This document shows, piece by piece, positions 28,636-36,232 of a stretch of DNA of 64,000 bases. How positions within the stretch are numbered: the stretch's first letter is position 1; the number at the start of each line of letters is the position of its first letter. A program made the position numbers and the translations under genes. Under the pieces are notes generated by a model. It worked only from the letters and a program-made list of their open reading frames with translations, did no database searches and was not told the DNA's origin. This DNA is from Zobellia galactanivorans (GTDB lineage: Bacteria > Bacteroidota > Bacteroidia > Flavobacteriales > Flavobacteriaceae), in contig NC_015844.1 of the NCBI RefSeq assembly GCF_000973105.1, positions 4,398,501 to 4,462,500 of the forward strand, given 5' to 3'.

Positions 28636-29634
28636 TTATTTTAAATTGTTCCAATACCAATTAACGGCATTTTTGAGTCCGGTTTTTATATCGAATTGAG
28701 GCGCGTAGCCTAGCAATTTTTCAGCCTTTTCTATAGACGCCAAAGAGTGGGGGACATCTCCCTTTCTTTCTGGGCCGTAAGTGATATCGATATTTGCAAT
28801 TTGCGGATCAAATTCACTTAAATAGGTTTTTAGCAAGCTTACAAGTTCGTTCAAATCGGTACGTTCGCCAAAGGCTACGTTGTATACGGTGTTAATGGCT
28901 TCTTTGTCCTTTGCCAACAAAGCCCTTATGTTCATTTGAACGACATTGTCGATATACGTAAAATCTCGGGAAAAACTACCATCACCATTTATAACTGGCG
29001 ACTCATGGGCCATAAGTTGCATGGTAAATTTTGGAATTACGGCCGCATAGGCCCCATTGGGGTCTTGTCTTTGCCCGAAAACATTAAAATATCGTAGCCC
29101 TATAGTTTCCAGTCCGTATGTAGAACTGAAAATGTTGGCATATAATTCGTTTACATATTTGGTAATGGCATAAGGGGAAAGAGGTTTCCCTATAACGTCC
29201 TCTACTTTCGGCATTGATTTTGAATCCCCATAGGTGGAAGAACTGGCAGCGTATACAAAGCGTTTTACCTTCGCATCCCGGGCAGCGACGAGCATATTCA
29301 GAAATCCGGAAACATTTACGTCGTTGCTGGTAATAGGGTCATTTATAGATCGGGGAACGGACCCCAATGCCGCTTGGTGCAATATAAAGTCCACATCGGC
29401 ACAAGCTTTATGGCAAGTGGATAAATCCCTAATGTCTCCTTCAATAAGGCTAAAGTTAGGGTTGGAGGTAAAGGGGAGGATGTTTTCCCGTTTGCCTGTT
29501 GCAAAATTGTCAAGGCAAACGACACGGTTTCCGTTGTCTAATAAGGCTTCGCATAGATTGGATCCGATAAAGCCGGCACCGCCGGTGACTAGTATTTTAT
29601 GGTTAAGGGAAAGCTCTAAATCTTTTATGGACAT
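28636..29634 (-). CDS. tviC: UDP-N-acetylglucosamine 4-epimerase, TviC/WbpP type
   Basis: A 332-residue extended short-chain dehydrogenase with ILVTGGAGFIGSNLCEAL (NAD site), ASSSTYGD and the catalytic SPYAITKYVNE (YxxxK). The stretches HQAALGSVPRSINDP and GLRYFNVFGQRQDPNGAYAA are hallmarks of the TviC/WbpP group that interconverts UDP-GlcNAc/UDP-GalNAc or their uronic acids. The ATG at 29634 is preferred over an in-frame TTG at 29643. It forms a two-gene unit with tviB. Confidence 0.9.
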   Translation of the reverse strand: MSIKDLELSLNHKILVTGGAGFIGSNLCEALLDNGNRVVCLDNFATGKRENILPFTSNPNFSLIEGDIRDLSTCHKACADVDFILHQAALGSVPRSINDPITSNDVNVSGFLNMLVAARDAKVKRFVYAASSSTYGDSKSMPKVEDVIGKPLSPYAITKYVNELYANIFSSTYGLETIGLRYFNVFGQRQDPNGAYAAVIPKFTMQLMAHESPVINGDGSFSRDFTYIDNVVQMNIRALLAKDKEAINTVYNVAFGERTDLNELVSLLKTYLSEFDPQIANIDITYGPERKGDVPHSLASIEKAEKLLGYAPQFDIKTGLKNAVNWYWNNLK

Positions 29635-29728
29635 AATTTTCAATCGAATTAATTAGTGGTCATTTATATAAATAGGAGGCAAAGTAAACAAAATGATTAG
29701 AGAATTACCGTATTAATGGGAAGATCGT

Positions 29729-29736
29729 CAAAATTA
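29729..29736 (-). promoter_or_regulatory. Possible -7 element upstream of tviC
   Basis: The minus strand reads TAATTTTG, which fits TAnnTTTG and would give a leader of about 90 nt. No TTG is found at proper spacing. The rest of the 245-bp gap holds nothing else recognisable. Confidence 0.25.
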
Positions 29737-29879
29737 TCCGTTGTAGGACATTACGACCGAACTCTTAAGTGAAATTTTTACTTGTTGTCTGTTCTGCTTA
29801 AAAAAAAGAAATCCTCGTTTTTTTTCGTTTTTAACATAGTCAATTTTTGCGAATAACCCCATTTGAATCCTACATCTGG

Positions 29880-30989
29880 CTAATTTGGATGATTAGTACT
29901 CAATACATCATCTATTTGTTCAAGAGCTATATCCGATATTTTGTGTTGTTTATGGCTGGTATCGGAATAAAAAAGAAACTTACCACTTCCAAATTCTGAT
30001 ACTTTTTCCGAAACAAAATCTACGTATTTTTTATAATCATCACCTTCAAAACAGCATGAGTCATATTTGTTGAGTATTTGGAACTGGTATCGGTTTTTCC
30101 CGGTTGCCCCCATAATATACATGTCTAGATAGTTTACCTTTTGATAGAGGTCTTCATGGGTTTGTTCAAAATCTCCATAATTTCTGGATGGTTTGGAATA
30201 CCTGACGAACATCGGGTAGGTGCCGGCAACAGGAAAGCTATAGTTTATTCTAGGGTCAAGGGCGGCAGTTACTGTAGTAGTCCATCCCCCACCACTTATG
30301 CCGATCATAGCGATTTCGTTATAATTCTGTTTTTTGGCATAATTGACCATGGCCACTACAGGGGCGACAAAGTATTGTAAGGGGTTATCAAGGTATTTTA
30401 ATTCTTCATGATTTTCTAAATGAATTTTCCCTATTTTTTTTACCTCGATTACAGGATGGTTGTTTTTACCCTTAAGAGGCATTGCTAGGGCATATATGGT
30501 AAAGCCTTTTTTAAGGAAGTATTGAATCGTGTTTTTTCCAAGGTTAAATCCTCCGCTATGGCCTTGATGGTAAATTATTAATCTATTGTTTTTAGCATTG
30601 GGATGAAAAATATATCCTATGGACTTTAATCCGTGGGCTTGGTTAATTTCAAATTGTTCGATTTTGTCTAGATTTTTTAAGTCAGAGTAAAAATCATCAC
30701 TAGTATCAAAAACTTTGACAGGCAGTAATTCGGGTAAGCTCTTTGAGCCAAAAACAACATCTCTTAAAACGTTTCTAAGAGAATCAATATTATCTGGCTT
30801 TACAGATATTAAGGCTTCAAGGTCGTTCTGTGTATAGACATAGCTTTCCAAAGGATTTGATATTTGTTCTTCAGATATGTCTTGCAAACTTTTGAATAAT
30901 TCATAAGGAAACACTCTGTACTTTCCAATCATTACTCCGTAAAACAAGGCTAAAAGTAACAAACTTAAATAGAAAGCTTTTTTTATCAT
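29880..30989 (-). CDS. Secreted or membrane-anchored alpha/beta hydrolase
   Basis: A 369-residue protein with one N-terminal hydrophobic helix (about 5-20), so it acts outside the cytoplasm. The alpha/beta-hydrolase core shows the oxyanion segment YHQGHSGGFN (about 140-149), the nucleophile elbow GISGGG (Ser232) and a late DTSHKQHKISD that may supply the catalytic His. Such enzymes are esterases or peptidases of the acyl-aminoacyl-peptidase type. In a locus with two O-acetylation systems, a polysaccharide de-esterase is a reasonable guess, but no family-level assignment is possible. It stands alone, with gaps of 245 and 260 bp on either side. Confidence 0.7.
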   Translation of the reverse strand: MIKKAFYLSLLLLALFYGVMIGKYRVFPYELFKSLQDISEEQISNPLESYVYTQNDLEALISVKPDNIDSLRNVLRDVVFGSKSLPELLPVKVFDTSDDFYSDLKNLDKIEQFEINQAHGLKSIGYIFHPNAKNNRLIIYHQGHSGGFNLGKNTIQYFLKKGFTIYALAMPLKGKNNHPVIEVKKIGKIHLENHEELKYLDNPLQYFVAPVVAMVNYAKKQNYNEIAMIGISGGGWTTTVTAALDPRINYSFPVAGTYPMFVRYSKPSRNYGDFEQTHEDLYQKVNYLDMYIMGATGKNRYQFQILNKYDSCCFEGDDYKKYVDFVSEKVSEFGSGKFLFYSDTSHKQHKISDIALEQIDDVLSTNHPN

Positions 30990-31013
30990 GATGGGGTTTC
31001 ATTCATTTCTCAG

Positions 31014-31021
31014 CAAAGATA
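31014..31021 (-). promoter_or_regulatory. Possible -7 element upstream of the alpha/beta hydrolase gene
   Basis: The minus strand reads TATCTTTG, 25 nt before the ATG at 30989. No matching TTG lies 17-23 nt further upstream. The same octamer occurs in front of the genes at 55642 and 61699. Confidence 0.3.
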
Positions 31022-31140
31022 AGATTCGGAATGAATTATAATGTTGAATTTCGTTGAAATCCTGTTCTTTCCCGAAAAGAGGGAGGTTTTAAAGAGAGAG
31101 TGAAATTTATGACCTTAAAGTGGTGGTTCTAGCAAAAACA

Positions 31141-31181
31141 AACAGGGAAGAACCTGAATTGAGGTGCTTCCCTGTTTTTTT
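31141..31181. terminator. Rho-independent terminator after lyase-like lipoprotein 2
   Basis: AACAGGGAAG at 31141-31150 pairs with CTTCCCTGTT at 31167-31176 around a 16-base loop. A T-run follows on the plus strand and an A-rich stretch precedes the stem, so the hairpin works best in the plus direction but should also act on the minus-strand transcript ending at 31250. Confidence 0.75.
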
Positions 31182-31249
31182 ACTTGCAGTCTTTTTTATT
31201 AAACAATAATTATCGAGTGTGTTGATTTATAGTTATAACCTATTTTAAA

Positions 31250-33337
31250 TTAGTTGTTGGCGAGGTAGTATAAAAAATCTTCCAAATTGGTGTAACCATC
31301 TCCGTTTCGGTCTTTATTGCCATCGTTTTTATCATTAGGGTTGAGTCCGTGGGCTTTTTCCCAGTCATCGGACATACCGTCCTTATCGCTATCTTTATAG
31401 GCCGTGCCGTTGTTGATGCTAGGAAAGGAACCGTTACTTTTCAATGAGCCACTACCGTTTTTATAGTGATTAATTAAACGCGAATCCACAGCATCTCTTT
31501 TAGGAACACTAGCGCCAACACGGGGTAGTAACTTATCATCTAGACTACTAGCATTTGTTGCTTTATAGTCTGATTTATTTACTGGAGAGGAGATGAGGTA
31601 CGGTTTTATCTCCCAACGGTATACTCCTAATAACTCAGTGTCGATGATATTATCCTTGAGATAAGCACGTGTAGTTTCAATTCGATTTGTGTTGCTTCTT
31701 TCTATGGCAGGAGGGCTCAAGGTAATAGCATATTCGGTAGAAGTTTTAAAGTCTTTGGATAATTTGTATTTATTGCCAATAGCATTAAAAGTCATACCTT
31801 CGGTACCTGCTGTGGCCCATTTAAAGCCATAGACAATATTGTTGATTTGTTCAAAAGTTAAATCTTTATGCTCAACAGAACCAGCCATAATATTTCTGCT
31901 ATTGTTCAAGGCAAATAGATTGTTTATAAATGATACATTTTTTGAGTCTCCCATTAAAACAGCTCTGACACTTTCTCCTATAACAGAATTTTGAACGGTA
32001 ATATTTTTTGCGTTAGATATTGAAATATTTTCATCATCAGCCCAAGAAATAGAACAATGGTCGATTATTACATCTTTAAGTCCATTCGGTTCGAAAGATT
32101 TAATCTTTATTCCATCTGAGTTATCGTCATCGTTTCCATTGTCGCCCATTCTAATTCTTAGGTGACGAACGATAACATTTCCAGTTCCAATTCTTAATTC
32201 ACCTCCTTTAATAAGTATCCCGTCCCCAGGTGCGGTTTGGCCGGCGATAGTGACATTTTCTGAGCCAGGATAAATAGGTAAATGTGATTTTGCTTTAATA
32301 GTTCCTCCTACTTTAAAAACAATAGTTCTAGTTTGTTTCATTTCCAAGGCTGCCCGAAGACTTCCAGGACCTGAATCGTTTAAGTTGGTAACTTCAACCA
32401 CAATACCTCCACGGCCTCCTGTGGCATTTTTCCCAAAACCTTCAGCGGTAGGGAAAGCCTTTAATTCACTAAAGGCCTTGGTTGTTACAGTCACATTGAC
32501 CTCCTCGGTGACTACATTGCCTTCTTCGTCGGTGGTTTCGGTGGTATAGGTAAAGGAGTCATCAACTTCCTCTTGGGCCGCGGCTTCGGCAGCGGCTTTT
32601 TCTTGGGCTTCTTTTTCAGCTTGGGCTTTTGCTTCCGCTTCCGCTTTTTCTTGGGCTTCTCTTTCAGCTTGGGCCTTTGCTTCTGCTTCTGCTTTTTCTT
32701 GGGCTTCTCTTTCGGCCTGGGCCTTTGCTTCTGCTTCTGCTTTTTCTTGGGCTTCTCTCTCAGCCTGGGCTTGGGCTTCCGCTTCTGTTTTTTCTTGGGC
32801 CTCCCTTTCCGCTTGTGCCTTTGCTTCAGCTTCGGCTTTTTCCTGGGCTTCCCTTTCTGCTTGAGCCTTTGCTTCCGCTTCGGCCTTTTCTTGGGCCTCT
32901 CTTTCTGCTTGGGCTTTTGCTTCTTCTTCGGCTTCTACTTGCGCTTGTTCCTGTAAAGCCTGGGCCTCCTCTTTTTCACGGGCCTTGCGTTCGGCCTCAG
33001 CCGCTTCGGCCTCTTCCTGTGCCGATCTGTCCCCTAGGACATAGGTAATGGTGTTATCGTCATTAATGACTACATAACCATTTTTGGGTTCCGATACTCC
33101 GATGATCTTAACATTGTTGGGGTTGGAGAACCTATCATTGGAAAGCACATCCATAGTAATACGTCCGTTTTCCCCTACCTTATAAAAATCATTGACCCCA
33201 AGGGGACTTTCATTGGTTGGGGCCGAAGCATCTAAATAGCTTTCAAGGAGTTCGGTGTCTTTGGAACAGGAAAAAAGAGTTAAGGTGGATAACAAGGAAA
33301 GGGTTATCCTTTTACTAGTGGGGTGGGAAAAATTCAT
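31250..33337 (-). CDS. Surface lipoprotein with coiled-coil stalk and pectate-lyase-like beta-helix, copy 2
   Basis: A 695-residue paralogue of the 25165-26922 protein. Lipobox LFSC (Cys24) is followed by SKDTE; a cadherin/Ig-like domain covers about 42-102 (MDVLSND, NDDNTITYV). Residues about 105-258 are an Ala/Glu/Lys/Gln-rich coiled coil built mostly of seven 16-residue repeats. The beta-helix starts AFPTAEGFGKNATGGRGGIV near 294 and contains VIIDHCSISWADDEN, close to the pectate lyase 'DHCS' strand. Calcium loops (DSDKDGMSDDWE, DRNGDGYTNLEDF) end the protein. The coiled coil would hold the lyase domain away from the outer membrane. Catalytic activity is not proven, since the Arg site is not clear. 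Confidence 0.83.
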   Translation of the reverse strand: MNFSHPTSKRITLSLLSTLTLFSCSKDTELLESYLDASAPTNESPLGVNDFYKVGENGRITMDVLSNDRFSNPNNVKIIGVSEPKNGYVVINDDNTITYVLGDRSAQEEAEAAEAERKAREKEEAQALQEQAQVEAEEEAKAQAEREAQEKAEAEAKAQAEREAQEKAEAEAKAQAEREAQEKTEAEAQAQAEREAQEKAEAEAKAQAEREAQEKAEAEAKAQAEREAQEKAEAEAKAQAEKEAQEKAAAEAAAQEEVDDSFTYTTETTDEEGNVVTEEVNVTVTTKAFSELKAFPTAEGFGKNATGGRGGIVVEVTNLNDSGPGSLRAALEMKQTRTIVFKVGGTIKAKSHLPIYPGSENVTIAGQTAPGDGILIKGGELRIGTGNVIVRHLRIRMGDNGNDDDNSDGIKIKSFEPNGLKDVIIDHCSISWADDENISISNAKNITVQNSVIGESVRAVLMGDSKNVSFINNLFALNNSRNIMAGSVEHKDLTFEQINNIVYGFKWATAGTEGMTFNAIGNKYKLSKDFKTSTEYAITLSPPAIERSNTNRIETTRAYLKDNIIDTELLGVYRWEIKPYLISSPVNKSDYKATNASSLDDKLLPRVGASVPKRDAVDSRLINHYKNGSGSLKSNGSFPSINNGTAYKDSDKDGMSDDWEKAHGLNPNDKNDGNKDRNGDGYTNLEDFLYYLANN
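32582..32917 (-). repeat. Seven tandem 48-bp repeats inside lipoprotein 2
   Basis: Residues 141-252 consist of seven copies of a 16-residue unit of the form (K/Q)AQAEREAQEKAEAEA, with changes only in units 3, 4 and 7. At DNA level the 48-bp units differ mainly at third codon positions. The unit is predicted to be a continuous charged helix. Unequal recombination could change the stalk length in steps of 16 residues. Confidence 0.95.
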
Positions 33338-33801
33338 AAGTGTTCAGTTGAATAGGAAATATGATTTACCGATTTAATTTTGGACCAATACGTTTTTATT
33401 GTCGACAAAAGAACAAAAAAAATCGATGAAATGTGTTAATAAATTGTATAGATTATGTTTTTCATCGAGGGTTGTACGGATTTTAAGTACACTTTGGACG
33501 TTGAATGGTATAAAAAATCGATAAAATACGTTTTTTATTAACATTTCATCTGTCTTTTGTTGTTATATAAGCATGAGGAGGTAAATGACTTAAAAGGGAG
33601 TTAAACGGACAAAGGCATTTTAGAGACCTCTTTTAATCAGGAGGGAATTAAAAAGAAAGCCTTTGGCAGAAGTTTTTTTTGCAAACCACCAAGGTTTACT
33701 TTTAATTTAGGAATTTAGCGCTTTATAACAGGGTTGGACCAATGTTGGGACAAAGGAGTAATCTAAACCTTTGTTTGCCTTAAATTAATTGTGTATACGG
33801 A
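33338..33801. promoter_or_regulatory. 464-bp divergent regulatory region with repeated ATCGAT words
   Basis: It separates the minus-strand lyase-like gene from the plus-strand DUF2264 gene, so it must hold two promoters. A 16-bp direct repeat with one mismatch (AAAAAATCGATGAAAT at 33417-33432 and 33512-33527) and a 9-bp inverted repeat (TCGATGAAA at 33423-33431, TTTCATCGA at 33460-33468) are present. A gapped inverted repeat also joins 33425-33441 to 33536-33550. These could be operator sites or a leader RNA structure. No TAnnTTTG match was found on either strand, and no small gene. Confidence 0.5.
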
Positions 33802-35286
33802 ATGCGAAAGATAAAATTAGTACCAATACTTATAGTTGTATTTTTTTTAGGCCTTAGTCTTTATTGGTGGAGGTTGCAACGCGTCAAAGTGGAGAATTGG
33901 GAAAATAAGATTTCCGCTTTTGAAAATGCAGAATCTTATGATAAAGAGGTAAAAACTGTTTTTCTGGATACACTTTCCTATGCGCCACGTGAACGGTTTA
34001 AAAAATTATTTGAGTACTTCTTTAGGGGGTATCAAGAATACAAGTCTAAGAGTGGGGCTTTGGTCTATTATCCAGGGGAATTTAGTGGTGGCGGTCAAAG
34101 TATTAATGCTTTGGAAGGTTTTTCCCGATTCTTTCCCTTAGGGTGTTCATATGTGTTAAATACCCAAAATGCCCCTATGGAAATGGAAGGGAATGCTACT
34201 AATATAGCCGAGCTATTCCGTAAAGCGGTTTTAAAAGGTTCTGATCCTAGGTCGACGGAATATTGGGGGGTGATTGGGGATTATGATCAGAAACTAGCTG
34301 AAGCCGCAGATATAGCCTTAGGTTTGTGGATTTCCAAGGAATTTATCTGGGATACGTTTGATGAAGGTGAAAAGGAACAGGTTTATACTTGGCTGATGCA
34401 GATTAGGGAAAAAAAACATGGGGATAACAATTGGAATTTATTTCCGGTAATGGTGGTAAAATCTTTAGAGGCTCTTGGAATGGCCGAACCGAAAGATGTG
34501 GAGGTGGCCCATAAAAAATTCGAGCGATATATAAAAAAAGACTATTTGGGGAAGGGGTGGTTTAAAGATGGGGAAGCACCTCCTGATTATTACAATGCCT
34601 GGGCCATACAGTATTGTTTGTTTTGGCTTAATCAAATGCACCCTGATTTCCATTCGGAATTTATTTGTAAGGCCAACGCGGATTTTTCCGAATTTTTTAA
34701 ACATTTTTTTGGTCCCGAGGGTTTTCCTATGATGGGGCGCAGTGTTTGTTATCGAATGGCGGTGCCGTCTCCAATAATTGCGGCCTCGTTGTTGAATCAA
34801 GAAGTGGTTTCTCCAGGCGAGGCATTACGGGCATTGGATTATACTTGGTCTTATTTTATTTCGAACGGAGCTCTATCCAAAGGGAAGGTGACCCAAGGTT
34901 TTTATTCTGACGATTTGAGTGTTCTTAATTCGTATTCCGGAGCGGGAAGCTGCCTATGGTCTTTACGGTCCCTCGTTACGGCGTTTTACGTGGATTCTAA
35001 AACAAACCTATTGGAGGTGCAACCTCAAAAACTGCCTGTGGAAATTGAGGATTTTCAACTAAGGAACGAAAGGATTGATTGGGTTATCAGTGGCGACCAA
35101 GAGACGGGGGTAATTACCTTGGAAATTTTATCCAATCCCTTAGAGCCTGTTCTAGAGCTCAAACCGTATTCGAATTGGGATGCTTTTTTAGAGACCCTTT
35201 GGCAGTATCCCCATAGGCCTAACAACAAAAAAGCGTTGTATGAAAATCGATTTTATACCACCGAGAACAAGATTTTTTTGGATTAA
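33802..35286 (+). CDS. DUF2264 family membrane-anchored protein
   Basis: A 494-residue protein with an uncleaved-looking N-terminal helix (about 6-23) ending in WWRLQR, so the body should face the periplasm. Residues about 55-395 fit DUF2264: ALEGFSRFFPLG, STEYWGVIGDYDQKLAEAAD, and repeated aromatic helical segments of the (alpha/alpha)-barrel kind seen in uronyl hydrolases and lyases. Relatives are believed to act on glucuronic-acid-containing glycans, but I do not assign an activity. It is the only plus-strand gene between 1 and 40 kb and runs against the locus, facing the second SGNH gene end to end with a 40-bp gap that shows no terminator. Confidence 0.75.
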   Translation: MRKIKLVPILIVVFFLGLSLYWWRLQRVKVENWENKISAFENAESYDKEVKTVFLDTLSYAPRERFKKLFEYFFRGYQEYKSKSGALVYYPGEFSGGGQSINALEGFSRFFPLGCSYVLNTQNAPMEMEGNATNIAELFRKAVLKGSDPRSTEYWGVIGDYDQKLAEAADIALGLWISKEFIWDTFDEGEKEQVYTWLMQIREKKHGDNNWNLFPVMVVKSLEALGMAEPKDVEVAHKKFERYIKKDYLGKGWFKDGEAPPDYYNAWAIQYCLFWLNQMHPDFHSEFICKANADFSEFFKHFFGPEGFPMMGRSVCYRMAVPSPIIAASLLNQEVVSPGEALRALDYTWSYFISNGALSKGKVTQGFYSDDLSVLNSYSGAGSCLWSLRSLVTAFYVDSKTNLLEVQPQKLPVEIEDFQLRNERIDWVISGDQETGVITLEILSNPLEPVLELKPYSNWDAFLETLWQYPHRPNNKKALYENRFYTTENKIFLD

Positions 35287-35326
35287 CAGTGAAAGGAAAA
35301 GTTGAAAAATAGTTTTTATATAAAGA

Positions 35327-36229
35327 TTACTTTAGTTTGAGCTCCAAATCTTTTGCTATCTGTAAAGCAGCTTTTTTATGGCCAAAGCAGGTCCAATGCG
35401 GGTCGTAATCAAAGGACCATTCTTCGTTTTTGGACTCTTTCAGTAGAATATACTTATATCCCATATTTTTACATAACTCTATAATATTATGGTCTGTATC
35501 TGGGCGAAAAACTAAAATCCGATTATTTGTTCGATTTGAGTCGTTAAAGAATGAGAGTAAAATTTTATAGGGCTCTAAATAGGAAAGAACCTTTTTTTTC
35601 TTGGTCTTTTTGGTCTTAATATTTTTACGCTGCCAATAGTTGCTGTAGAGATAGTAAATAAATTTACATGTGTATAGTGCATTTTTTGCAAAAGAAGACT
35701 TTAGTTTTGCTTTTGTTATTTTCTTTTTTGATATGTCGAATTGTGTGAGCTGAGTGTTTGGGCTAATTTGAACTATGCTCTCTTTGAAATCGATATCATC
35801 AACATAAAGTAATTGATATAAGGGTTTCAGGGAATCAAGTTGGTCTGCAATCATAGTTGCTTCTAGAAAATTAACTCCTGAACGAGAGGCTTCCAAGAAA
35901 TTGAATTGAGGCAATTTTTTCTTTAAGTACATGTTTTGGTGACACGAATCGGGATTCATGAAATTTTCCACAAAAGAATCTCCAATTATAGTGATTAAGC
36001 TATCTGTGGAGTTGGGTAAAATACCTGGCCAGCCCAACTTGTTAATCTGCCACTTATGTTGTCCTCCCTTCCATTTTCCGGATTGGTTTGGGATGTATTT
36101 TTGTATTCCCCATTGATCAATACTTCTTTTGGGGATGTCTGGGCTAATGACAAAAAAGCGAGCTATTAATTCGCCAACAATCATGCCGAGAACTAAAAAA
36201 AGAAAAACGGTTGTGATAAACTTTTTCAT
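35327..36229 (-). CDS. SGNH-like O-acetylation protein paired with MBOAT, copy 2
   Basis: A 300-residue protein with an N-terminal hydrophobic anchor (about 5-27), the nucleophile motif GDSFVENF (Gly83-Ser85) and a C-terminal DYDPHW segment (about 274-279) giving the Asp/His pair. The organisation is that of the 1048-2019 protein: same N-terminal MKKF, same position after an MBOAT gene, 3 nt downstream. The middle part is Lys-rich and poorly similar, so the two SGNH proteins should acetylate different positions or sugars. No lipobox is visible. Confidence 0.78.
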   Translation of the reverse strand: MKKFITTVFLFLVLGMIVGELIARFFVISPDIPKRSIDQWGIQKYIPNQSGKWKGGQHKWQINKLGWPGILPNSTDSLITIIGDSFVENFMNPDSCHQNMYLKKKLPQFNFLEASRSGVNFLEATMIADQLDSLKPLYQLLYVDDIDFKESIVQISPNTQLTQFDISKKKITKAKLKSSFAKNALYTCKFIYYLYSNYWQRKNIKTKKTKKKKVLSYLEPYKILLSFFNDSNRTNNRILVFRPDTDHNIIELCKNMGYKYILLKESKNEEWSFDYDPHWTCFGHKKAALQIAKDLELKLK

Positions 36230-36232
36230 TTA

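Noticed and set aside
32582-32917. Regular 48-bp repeats considered as a CRISPR array
   Set aside because: Units are directly adjacent without unique spacers and are in frame within a clear lipoprotein gene.
32573-33048. Long plus-strand open frames of Phe/Leu/Gly-rich and Leu/Pro-rich sequence over the lipoprotein repeats
   Set aside because: They are antisense shadows of the Ala/Glu/Lys-rich repeat array; repeats with fixed codons keep all frames open.
33610-33665. CAAAGGC/GCCTTTG inverted repeat upstream of the DUF2264 gene
   Set aside because: The 7-bp arms are separated by more than 40 nt, which is expected by chance in a region of this size.
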